Translations under genes and position numbers: made by a program
Notes under the pieces: model-generated
Told to the model about the DNA's origin: nothing
What the model saw: only the letters and a program-made list of their open reading frames with translations
The model's database searches: none
Shown: positions 20,117-28,088 of the stretch, piece by piece
Layout: each line of letters opens with the position of its first letter
Numbering within the stretch: position 1 is the stretch's first letter
DNA from: Polyangiaceae bacterium
GTDB lineage: Bacteria; Myxococcota_A; Polyangia; Polyangiales; Polyangiaceae
Assembly: GCA_016715885.1 (NCBI GenBank)
Contig: JADJXL010000020.1
Span: forward strand, 1,240,001-1,304,000
DNA length: 64,000 bases
Reading direction: 5' to 3'

Positions 20117-21580
20117 ATGAAACGATTTCCACGCGTCGCGCTCGCCGCATCGGCGATCGTACTCAGTGGCGCGCATCAAACATCTGCCGTATCTCGCGCC
20201 ATTCCAGGATTTGCCCTCGGAGGAAGCATCGACACACACGACATCGTCGTGCCTGTGGAGAACGGACGCGAGCCCATGGATCAAGCCAACCTTGCCACAC
20301 GACTACATCCGAGCTTGCGCGCCGATGCGCTACGCCTCGAAAACACGCCTCGTCAAGGAATCACTTCGCGACAAGTTTTCCCATCGAATTGGTGGCCCCA
20401 GGGCAGTGAAGGAATCGCCGCACGTTGGAATTCCCAGCTCAGGAATTATGCTGATTGGACGACGGATCGCGACAACCTTGCACCCACGGAGAAATACGAC
20501 CTCCTATTTTACCCCGGCGACCATCGGCGTGTCGACGCAATTCGTGCATTCCCGCTCGCGGAATCACGTCGTCCTGCGAACGAGCGCCGTAACGGCATTT
20601 TGCGACCCGCAACCAACGTCGTCGGACCTACGACGGCGTGGGAACTGACCAATCATGGGACCTATCAGAACACCTACCCTGAAAGCTGGTGGGGTCATTG
20701 CAATGGCTGGGCATCGTACGTAACGGCCGAAAAAGACGCGGCACCGCTGCACGACATTTTGGTGCGCCTCGAAAACGATCAAATCGTGATGTGCGCCGAG
20801 CCCGATCCGTCGTGCGTACTTTTCCGTACCGCCGACATCGAAGCGCTGATGAGCGAAATCTATTTCCACGACACGTCGACCGTCGCTGGACGCCGATGCA
20901 ATACGGCGCGCGAAAGAATCGCACGCGATGCACGCGGCAGACCCATCGATCCGGCATGCCGAGACTTGAATCCCGCCACGCTGCACCTGGCGCTCACCGG
21001 GCTTTTGGGGCAAGGCGCACCGCCGCTCGACAACCTGAACGGCCCTTCGGAAAAACTACCATTCGTCATGGATTATGCCTACCACGACGAAGTATGGACA
21101 TTTCCGGTCATCGGATACGAAATTCGCAGCATGGAGTACCTGACGGAAGCTCAAGCGGCGCGCCTCGTCTGCCGAGGAACGATGGGTGCGGCTGGATGCC
21201 GGAATTATCAATGGAACGAAAACGCAACGCGCTTTGCTCGCGTCGAAATGGCCGTGCAGGTCATGGCCTACGAAACGACCAATGCGGGGCTTCTTTCGTT
21301 TCCGCTGTCGAGACCCGGGCAGCCGGCCGAGCATACCTACCATTACGTTCTCGAAATGGACGGTCGCGGCACCATTCTCGGTGGGGAATGGATTGTATCC
21401 CCGACGAGCATTGGGCCGAATAGCAAAGAAATGCATCCAGACTTCATCTTCATGGCGGTAAAGCCCGAGGCCACCAGCGAAGACGCCGACGATCGTGGCG
21501 GACGCACGGACAACCCGTATATTTCGTCGGTCCACGTCAGGGAATTGCTCCGCTTGTCTCGGTTGCCCGTCGGCCCATGA
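20117..21580 (+). CDS. secreted transglutaminase-elicitor-like protein
   Basis: A 487-residue exported protein (signal peptide, residues 1-24). The central segment W-W-G-H-C195-N-G-W-A-S, with an upstream N-W-W-P motif and a run containing E-K-Y-D-L, resembles the transglutaminase-elicitor family, where the Cys of G-H-C-N-G-W is the predicted nucleophile. Such enzymes form glutamine-lysine isopeptide bonds or hydrolyse amides. Divergent from the sigma-54 activator with a 75-bp gap; its stop overlaps the start of the clostripain-like gene (ATGA), so both are co-translated. Family assignment is from motif memory only. Confidence 0.62.
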   Translation: MKRFPRVALAASAIVLSGAHQTSAVSRAIPGFALGGSIDTHDIVVPVENGREPMDQANLATRLHPSLRADALRLENTPRQGITSRQVFPSNWWPQGSEGIAARWNSQLRNYADWTTDRDNLAPTEKYDLLFYPGDHRRVDAIRAFPLAESRRPANERRNGILRPATNVVGPTTAWELTNHGTYQNTYPESWWGHCNGWASYVTAEKDAAPLHDILVRLENDQIVMCAEPDPSCVLFRTADIEALMSEIYFHDTSTVAGRRCNTARERIARDARGRPIDPACRDLNPATLHLALTGLLGQGAPPLDNLNGPSEKLPFVMDYAYHDEVWTFPVIGYEIRSMEYLTEAQAARLVCRGTMGAAGCRNYQWNENATRFARVEMAVQVMAYETTNAGLLSFPLSRPGQPAEHTYHYVLEMDGRGTILGGEWIVSPTSIGPNSKEMHPDFIFMAVKPEATSEDADDRGGRTDNPYISSVHVRELLRLSRLPVGP

Positions 21581-23238
21581 AATGGTCCATGGCCAAGCTC
21601 CACCCCCCCGCACTCGCCTTGCTCGTCTGCCAAGCCCTGGCCTGCCAACCGTGTGTTTCCATCGACAAACCATCCGACAACCCGAGACCCAAAGGCAGTA
21701 TCATCGTCAAGCGGCCCCCCCCGTCCGATTGGATCACCGATTGGACGCTTCTCATTTACGCGGCCAATGACGACCTCGATCCGAACCTCGTCGCCGCATT
21801 CGACGACGATGCGCTCGAGTGGCAACATGGTCTCGGCGGAAGCGCTCTTTTCCGCATCATGGTCCAGCGCGACTACGCGCCATTTCAATTGAATTCGGAG
21901 GATGAACCGCGCCCGTCCGAACGATATTCCGTTTATCGCGAAGAACGCCATCATCCCGAACATCCTCCAACCGTCGACGCGCCCGAAGCCATGCTGCTCG
22001 GCGAAACGGATACCACGAGCTCCACGACGTTGCGCGACTTTCTCGTGTACGGGATACGCACATTTCCCGCTCGACATTATTGGGTAACGGTCACGGGACA
22101 TGGGGACGGTTTTGCGGGGCTCGCCACAGACGCATCGGCGGGTCCCGGGCGGCGGCTCAGCATCGACGGGCTGTCCGCAGCGCTCGCCGAAGCATCGGCC
22201 GTCATTGCGGCGGAAATACGCACGAAGCCGGGGTACGATGGCCCCGATACATCGAATCGAATCGATGTCGTCGCCTTCGACGCGTGCCGCCTTGGAACGA
22301 TCGAAGTCGCCGCATCGGTCGCGCAATCAGCCGATTTCATGATTGCATCGCAAGAATCCATGCCGTACGCAGGCCATCCGTATAGCGCGCTGCGGTTCAT
22401 CGCGCAAGACCACCCGGACGCGAGCCCCCGGGCGCTCGTCGAAGCCGTCGTGACCGATTACGTGCGCGCATACGTCGAAGGCGTGTCCACGGCCGGGCGC
22501 GCGTACGTGGGCACGTCCGTCACCAGCGTGGGGCTCGATTTGCGTCGCCTGAGTCCACTCGAATCGGCGCTCGACGAGCTCGCAAGCGCCGTCGAACGTT
22601 CGCATCCTCGAGGTTTTACCTGTACCGAAGTGCAAGCGCTGCTCACCGAAGCTTGCCATCAGGCACATGTTGCATTACCCGAGCGGCAATCCGTGGAAAT
22701 GGCAGGCGACGCCGGTCTTCCCCGCACGCAGACGACCGTCGCGGCGGCAGCATCGGTCGACTTGATTGCGCTGCTCGAACACATGGCGCAAGGTCCTGCA
22801 TGTCTCGGAGCGGCACCGCAAAACGCGGCGTCTTTAGGGGACATCGCCAAAGCAGCTCGCAAAGCTCTCGACATCATTGGCCGGCCGCCGCTCTGGGCGC
22901 CTCACAATCCGAGCGGCGTGCGTTTTCAATACGGGGGACAATATCGAAAGATCGTCGATTTTGGTCCCTCGAGCCCGTTCGTCGTCGAGGCGCAGCGGGT
23001 CGATCCGGACTCGAACGTGCGTTTGGGAGGTTTGGGCGTCCTTTGGGGCAATCCGTTCGATCTTTTGCTTCGTGAAAATGGCAAATCCCTCATGGACACC
23101 TATCGGACGCTGCCATTCGACGTACGCACGGGCTGGACTCGCATGATGCGCGCGTGCATCGAAGAAGCGGAAGCCTGCCGCACCTACGAGCCTTCGCCCG
23201 ACGAACCCATATCGGAAGGACCGTGCGCGAATTTTTGA
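21577..23238 (+). CDS. clostripain-family (C11) cysteine peptidase lipoprotein
   Basis: A 553-residue protein with a signal peptide ending in A-L-A-C (probable lipobox). It has the C11 layout: W-T-L-L-I-Y-A-A-N-D-D-L-D at the start of the caspase-like fold, catalytic His175 in T-G-H-G-D-G-F, and catalytic Cys237 in F-D-A-C-R-L-G. Clostripains cleave after Arg (or Lys), often after self-activation. It overlaps the preceding transglutaminase-like gene by 4 bp. Nearness to the graspetide operon raises the possibility of a link (processing or target), but nothing in the sequence proves it. Confidence 0.85.
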   Translation: MKWSMAKLHPPALALLVCQALACQPCVSIDKPSDNPRPKGSIIVKRPPPSDWITDWTLLIYAANDDLDPNLVAAFDDDALEWQHGLGGSALFRIMVQRDYAPFQLNSEDEPRPSERYSVYREERHHPEHPPTVDAPEAMLLGETDTTSSTTLRDFLVYGIRTFPARHYWVTVTGHGDGFAGLATDASAGPGRRLSIDGLSAALAEASAVIAAEIRTKPGYDGPDTSNRIDVVAFDACRLGTIEVAASVAQSADFMIASQESMPYAGHPYSALRFIAQDHPDASPRALVEAVVTDYVRAYVEGVSTAGRAYVGTSVTSVGLDLRRLSPLESALDELASAVERSHPRGFTCTEVQALLTEACHQAHVALPERQSVEMAGDAGLPRTQTTVAAAASVDLIALLEHMAQGPACLGAAPQNAASLGDIAKAARKALDIIGRPPLWAPHNPSGVRFQYGGQYRKIVDFGPSSPFVVEAQRVDPDSNVRLGGLGVLWGNPFDLLLRENGKSLMDTYRTLPFDVRTGWTRMMRACIEEAEACRTYEPSPDEPISEGPCANF

Positions 23239-23250
23239 ATTGGATTGACG

Positions 23251-24003
23251 CTATTTCTTGATACGGTCGGGATCCCCGAGAAACTCGAAATGCATGGTGT
23301 CCTCGAGTTTGTCGTGGCCAAGCCAGTCGAAACCATACCGTTCGAAAGCTTTTATCCAGCACTTCGGCATGTCGGCACGATCGTAGGGAGACTTCGCCGC
23401 CATTTTGCATTTTGGATGGCTGGGCCACGGCGCCACACATCCACAACACGGATTGCGATCCGGATCGATGTCGATCGCAATTCCAAAAAGATGATTCGAA
23501 ACCTCGACCCCGCGATACGTATTGGCCTCGCGAAATCCACCAATGGCCTTCGGCGTGTATCGCGCCTTGCCACCACACGTGCTGCGTATTCGCTTTTCGA
23601 CACATGAGAGCGCCGGCGCTACCTTCGAATGCACCGACACCGGCAATCCCATGAAACGAACCGTCGTGGCGCTCGACAAAGCAGCCTTCACATTGAACCG
23701 ACGCGTTACCTCGTCATTGACATGACCATACCGTTCGGCAAGATAACGTACCGCCTTCGATTGCTTCTTGAGGTCGATGACGCCACGGGCCATGTAGTTG
23801 CGGCGTTCGAGCGACTTTTGGGGGCTTTGAACGCGACACCCGTATTCGAACGAACCTTTTTTCGGTGCAGGCTTCGGCTTGGCCTTGGACGCCTTGGAGG
23901 CCTTCGTTTTGCCTTCGCTGGCGTCCGCAAGCAGCGGCCCGTCGGGCAACATCGGCACGATCACGAGCCCCACCGCGAGCGCCAAAAGCACACGCGTCGT
24001 CAT
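23251..24003 (-). CDS. secreted M15-type peptidase (D-Ala-D-Ala carboxypeptidase-like)
   Basis: A 250-residue exported protein: signal peptide (1-27), a Lys/Ala-rich linker, then a domain with S-N-H-L-F-G-I-A-I-D-I-D and M-H-F-E-F, matching the H...D...H zinc ligands of peptidase M15 (VanY/Ddc-like), plus several Cys (C-C-G-C among them). Likely acts on peptidoglycan cross-links. The ATG at 24003 was chosen because it puts the signal peptide at the N-terminus; the frame is open to 24081. Convergent with the clostripain-like gene (12-bp gap). Confidence 0.8.
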   Translation of the reverse strand: MTTRVLLALAVGLVIVPMLPDGPLLADASEGKTKASKASKAKPKPAPKKGSFEYGCRVQSPQKSLERRNYMARGVIDLKKQSKAVRYLAERYGHVNDEVTRRFNVKAALSSATTVRFMGLPVSVHSKVAPALSCVEKRIRSTCGGKARYTPKAIGGFREANTYRGVEVSNHLFGIAIDIDPDRNPCCGCVAPWPSHPKCKMAAKSPYDRADMPKCWIKAFERYGFDWLGHDKLEDTMHFEFLGDPDRIKK

Positions 24004-24135
24004 TCGAAGCGAAGCCACGGAAGTCCGGGACACGCCAGGTCCATACACCGTCTCATGAAAAAATGCCAGAACTTGGTGCACTTTCGCCCCGCTGGCGCGT
24101 GCGACGTAGCAAATGCCGCAAAAATAGTGTCTGCA

Positions 24136-24936
24136 TTACGGATGCGCACCCAAGGAAACGCCATCGCCGCCAGGCGCATTCGATTGTGGCGTCGATTCGG
24201 GGACCCTGCCCCCCACGCTCACGAGCATTTCGGCGACGCTCGCATACGCGCGCTCACGCAAGTCTTCGACGCGATCGGATTCGCTACCTTCGGTCTTCGG
24301 CATGATGGGACGACCCACGCGCACCTTGACATGACGCATCGATCCCACCGATCCGTTGTCCATGAGCTGCCAGGATCCATCGAGCGCCACGGGGACGACT
24401 GGCTTGTTCGCTCGCACTGCCGCAACGAATCCGCCAGGTTTGAAGGCTTTGAGCACTCCATCGGCGCTGCGCGTTCCTTCCGGAAAAACCAAGAGTGGTT
24501 TGCCCGCATGGAGCACATCCACGAACCGCTCGATGATTTTCATGGCCGCTTTCGGCCCCTTGCCTCGATCCACCGGCACGTGTCCCGCGAGCCGCAAGTG
24601 CCAACCCAAAAAGGGAATGCGCATCAATTCACGTTTCGCCGCCCATTTGAAATCACCAGGTAAAACCGCTCCAAGAACCAAGATGTCGAGCATGCTCTGA
24701 TGATTCGAACAATACACGAATGAGGAATCGGCCGGGACGTTTTCGGTTCCCGCAACATCGATGGTGATATCGAGCGCTCGGGCGCTCTGCTTGCACCAAC
24801 GACGCATCGCCCAGGTGCTCGCCGAATGATCCGGCGTAAAAGGCCCTGCCACAATCGAAAGTGTTCCGTATCCTGCAGTCCGAGCGATGAATGGCCCCCA
24901 CTGGCGCACAGCGCGAATGGCATCTTGGAAGTTCAT
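24136..24936 (-). CDS. plsC: 1-acyl-sn-glycerol-3-phosphate acyltransferase (PlsC family)
   Basis: A 266-residue membrane-associated acyltransferase that adds the second acyl chain to lysophosphatidic acid. Motifs: N-H-Q-S-M-L-D (HX4D catalytic block), V-D-R-G-K-G (block II), and F-P-E-G-T-R-S (block III, phosphate binding), followed by V-P-V-A-L-D-G-S. There is a hydrophobic segment near residues 10-30. Length is normal for the family. The last ~25 residues are Ser/Gly/Pro-rich. It lies 43 bp downstream of a lipoprotein gene on the same strand. Confidence 0.9.
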   Translation of the reverse strand: MNFQDAIRAVRQWGPFIARTAGYGTLSIVAGPFTPDHSASTWAMRRWCKQSARALDITIDVAGTENVPADSSFVYCSNHQSMLDILVLGAVLPGDFKWAAKRELMRIPFLGWHLRLAGHVPVDRGKGPKAAMKIIERFVDVLHAGKPLLVFPEGTRSADGVLKAFKPGGFVAAVRANKPVVPVALDGSWQLMDNGSVGSMRHVKVRVGRPIMPKTEGSESDRVEDLRERAYASVAEMLVSVGGRVPESTPQSNAPGGDGVSLGAHP

Positions 24937-24979
24937 GACTATGGCGTTCTACCACCACTTCGTCAGAAATTCCACTCCT

Positions 24980-25900
24980 CTAGCGCGCTGGGACACCGTC
25001 GCTCAGGGGATCCATGATGAGCCCGTAGCCAACCATCTCGGGCTTGCCCGCTCGCTCGAACTTCACGGTAAAAATGCCGGGCTCGTTTTCGCTTTGCAGC
25101 ACCGCGCGCCGCATCGTCCCCGCCCACTCGGCTAGCACCGTAGCCCCTGGTTTGCCCTTCCACTTGATGGGGATTGGCACCAGATCCTTTTCGCTCACGA
25201 CCATCGCCGCGCCTCCAAAACCAAGGCAGAACCACCGAGGCTCCGGGCCCTCGATGCGCGACACGAGCAGCACGTGACGCAGCTCGTCCTCCTGCTTGTA
25301 TGCGGCGTAGTTGCCCGCCACGAGACCATCGACTTGCACGATCCAGCGCACGCCTTTGAGCTGAGCCTCGGGCGCGCGCCCATCGACGTCCGTGTACCTG
25401 ACGGCGATCCGATCCTTCACGTAGCGCTTGACGAGCGCGTGTTTCATCACGCCGTTCCACTCGGTGAGCACCACGTCATTGGCCCTTGGTTTCACCCCGT
25501 CGGGCACAGGGATGACGTACGCTCCACCCACCTTGTACGAAGCTCCGCCCGCTTGCCCTTCGATGACCAAATCGTCGCCCTCGAGTCCCGCGACGGTGGC
25601 TGCGTAGAGCACGAGCGTCGATCCGAGTCGCGCGTGCGAGAGCATGGATTCGGAAAACGTGAACACGCGGCGCCCTGGATCGAGCTTGACGGCGCGTGAG
25701 GGCAGCCCGAGCGGGTTTGGCAGGAGCGACCCGGTTGCGGGTGCAGGCGGCGGGCTTGGCGCGATGAACGACGCGAGAGGTGCCGACGATGATGGTCCGT
25801 TCGATGCTGCGCCTTGCGTCGCCACGGATGCGTTCTGGCTGTCGCACGCACACAGGAGCGCCGGAAGAACGCAGGCGAGGGGCACGATCGAGCGGAGCAT
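24980..25900 (-). CDS. lipoprotein, function unknown
   Basis: A 306-residue protein with a clear lipoprotein signal peptide (L-L-C-A-C). A Ser/Pro/Ala-rich linker (about 25-65) leads into a beta-rich domain with repeated short motifs of the kind found in SH3-like or Tudor-like barrels (strands such as V-V-L-T-E-W-N-G and V-L-A-E-W-A-G occur at two places). The ATG at 25900 is used because the longer open frame adds a Cys-rich N-terminus without a signal. No known function recognised. Confidence 0.7.
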   Translation of the reverse strand: MLRSIVPLACVLPALLCACDSQNASVATQGAASNGPSSSAPLASFIAPSPPPAPATGSLLPNPLGLPSRAVKLDPGRRVFTFSESMLSHARLGSTLVLYAATVAGLEGDDLVIEGQAGGASYKVGGAYVIPVPDGVKPRANDVVLTEWNGVMKHALVKRYVKDRIAVRYTDVDGRAPEAQLKGVRWIVQVDGLVAGNYAAYKQEDELRHVLLVSRIEGPEPRWFCLGFGGAAMVVSEKDLVPIPIKWKGKPGATVLAEWAGTMRRAVLQSENEPGIFTVKFERAGKPEMVGYGLIMDPLSDGVPAR

Positions 25901-26121
25901 GGACGGCACATCTTTGCCGCGCGCGGGGCAAATGGGCGAGAAAAAAGCGCACGAAAAGTGACGATCGAACGCTGGACAAACGTCACGTAATGGTTGGACG
26001 TCAAACGTTTGGCGATGCGGAGCTGCGAAAATCTGCGTGGTGCAGGTGATGGATGGCGGTGCCAAACATACTTTTTCGCCGCCGCACGCAACTCGGGCCT
26101 TCGTCGTGACGATGATCGTAC

Positions 26122-27057
26122 ATGGCACACTCGAGGCGTTCGCCCAGATCAGCACGGCCCCATCGCGCGACGCGCAAGCGCCGTCGTAACCTCTGGCACC
26201 TACCTTTCGCCAGCTTTCTGCAGGAGATCGCGCCGAGCAATTTCGATGTTCAGGCCGAGGTGTGGCTCGCCATGGAGTCGCCGCGAGCCGATTTCCTCAT
26301 CCAGCGCCAAGAAGGGAAATCGCGACGTGGAGCCACAGCGCTGAGACGCTTGTGGGGACGACTTGGCAAGGTGACGGTGCTGGAATACAAGAGTCCTGTC
26401 AAATCATCATTTCGGTGTGGAGATCTGGTGCGGCTCGTCGGTTACGGTGCGCTTTACCATGCGCGCCATGCCAAACTCGTGTGCCATTGCGACGAGCTCA
26501 CGCTGGTGCTGGTCGTTGCGTCAGTAACGCCGACGTTGGTGCGGGAAATCGAACAGATGGGCTGGACGCTCGAAACGATGGAAATTGGCTATGCACGCAT
26601 CCACGGCACGATGTATCCTTGCTTCGTTGTCATCATCGACGATGTGTGTCAGGTAGAACGAAGCGAGCTCTTGCGTGTCTTCAGTCATCATCCGGTGACC
26701 GACGCGAGAGCCGATGCGTGGATTTCGTACTGGATGAAGGAGCCGAAAATGAAAGGACCTCCGGGATTCTCTCGAGCCGAAGCTGATGAGTTCATGCGGC
26801 AGGTCATGGGACGCTTGCCCGTCAAGACGCGCCTTGCAGGGATCGCGCCGGAAGAGCTCGTCGTGAACTTGCCGCTCGATGCCCTGCGAGCTCTGTCGAA
26901 CGAGTACATCCAATCGCTCGCGCCAGACGTTCGGCGTAAAGTGCAGCAGCGTTTGCGCACAGGTAGTGCAAAGGCGAAAGCAGCCAAGACCCAAGGCCCC
27001 TCGTCAACGAAAAAGACCGCCACGCCAGCTTCGCGACGCCCACGAAAAGCGGCCTGA
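26122..27057 (+). CDS. PD-(D/E)XK nuclease-like protein with Lys-rich tail
   Basis: A 311-residue protein. D57 in E-S-P-R-A-D-F-L-I and E88-Y-K90 in V-L-E-Y-K-S-P have the spacing of a PD-(D/E)XK nuclease core, and the L-V-R-L-V-G-Y-G segment that follows is typical of Rpn/YhgA-like relatives. Both termini are basic, the last ~35 residues being Lys/Ala/Thr-rich, consistent with nucleic-acid contact. It heads a short run with a 69-residue protein and a phospholipase-like protein. Start is uncertain because the first 25 residues are very basic. Nuclease activity is an inference. Confidence 0.55.
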   Translation: MAHSRRSPRSARPHRATRKRRRNLWHLPFASFLQEIAPSNFDVQAEVWLAMESPRADFLIQRQEGKSRRGATALRRLWGRLGKVTVLEYKSPVKSSFRCGDLVRLVGYGALYHARHAKLVCHCDELTLVLVVASVTPTLVREIEQMGWTLETMEIGYARIHGTMYPCFVVIIDDVCQVERSELLRVFSHHPVTDARADAWISYWMKEPKMKGPPGFSRAEADEFMRQVMGRLPVKTRLAGIAPEELVVNLPLDALRALSNEYIQSLAPDVRRKVQQRLRTGSAKAKAAKTQGPSSTKKTATPASRRPRKAA

Positions 27058-27096
27058 TCATACGCCGACCCGAAAGCCCACAACGAGGTCATTCCC

Positions 27097-27306
27097 ATGA
27101 ATGACGACGACGTGCTCTTCGAAACGCTCGACGAGCTCGAGATCCCGCGCAAAGGACTGCGCGCTTGGTTTGCCCACAACCGCGCATTTTGCCAGCAACA
27201 TGGCGGCACGCGCGTGTATGGCGAGCTCATGGACCTCATGGATCGGTGCGACGCTGCTCTTTCCCGCAAAGAACGCGCGGAAAAATCGTCAGGAGGCGGG
27301 TCGTGA
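27097..27306 (+). CDS. small hypothetical protein
   Basis: A 69-residue acidic/helical protein with no recognised domain. GAGGT lies upstream of the ATG. Its TGA overlaps the GTG start of the next gene (GTGA), which suggests translational coupling. No membrane segment or signal peptide. Confidence 0.6.
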   Translation: MNDDDVLFETLDELEIPRKGLRAWFAHNRAFCQQHGGTRVYGELMDLMDRCDAALSRKERAEKSSGGGS

Positions 27307-27986
27307 GGTACAACGGGCTCTTCATCGTGCTCGACCTCGCCATCCGAAAGCTCGATGAACCGCTCGTCAATCGTTATCGCGATCCGCTGGTGCTCGGGTC
27401 ACTTCGCGAGGATGTCTGGTACATCCCAGGATTCAATACCATTTTCGAGCATTGGTCATTCAGCCACTTTTACAAGCCTCCCCTTCCGGGTGGATTCATT
27501 CCGATCATCTGGCCGGGGCCACGGCGTCAGGGCGAAAAGTTTTATCGAAGGGCGCTCGGTCTGCATCGCGCGGGCAAAGTCGCGGGGAGCTTCGTGCAGC
27601 TCGGCCGAGTGGCCCATTTGATGACGGACATGTGCTGCCCCGTGCACGTGCATCGGACGACGCACCTCACCGATCCATTCGAATGGTATGTCGAAGGAAA
27701 CAAGAAGAAGTTATTGGCAAGTGAAGTGCCGGACGTGCCCGATGGAACGAGCGTGAGCCATTTGATTCAGGATCTTGCGGCGTACACGAGCAAGTTCCGG
27801 GACGACAAGACGAACAATTGGCCCGGGTATGTCATGCGCAAATTGGATTTGTGGCAGCCGATGAAGGCAAGAGAAGCGGGTGAGCAAGCGCGGGAATTGA
27901 TTCCGATGGCCGCGGCCTACACCGTGGCGCTCTTGCGGATGTATTTGCGGGATGCGGGGCAGCCGGGAGCTCACGACCCACGGTAA
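27303..27986 (+). CDS. zinc-dependent phospholipase C / P1-nuclease-like protein
   Basis: A 227-residue protein. The His pattern F-E-H-W-S-F-S-H-F and L-G-R-V-A-H-L-M-T-D-M...P-V-H-V-H-R resembles the trinuclear-zinc fold of bacterial phospholipase C and P1 nuclease (H-x3-D followed by P-x-H). There is no obvious signal peptide, which is odd for a phospholipase C. The GTG at 27303 was chosen because it couples to the preceding stop; the open frame extends upstream to 27165 through the small gene. Substrate unknown. Confidence 0.6.
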   Translation: MRYNGLFIVLDLAIRKLDEPLVNRYRDPLVLGSLREDVWYIPGFNTIFEHWSFSHFYKPPLPGGFIPIIWPGPRRQGEKFYRRALGLHRAGKVAGSFVQLGRVAHLMTDMCCPVHVHRTTHLTDPFEWYVEGNKKKLLASEVPDVPDGTSVSHLIQDLAAYTSKFRDDKTNNWPGYVMRKLDLWQPMKAREAGEQARELIPMAAAYTVALLRMYLRDAGQPGAHDPR

Positions 27987-28088
27987 GCTCTTTGCAAGCC
28001 TGCCCGATACGCTCTCCGACGAGCCATCCTCGATAAAGCTCAATCTCGTCGCTTGAAGTTTCAAGAAATCTGGTAACATCCCCCTGCC

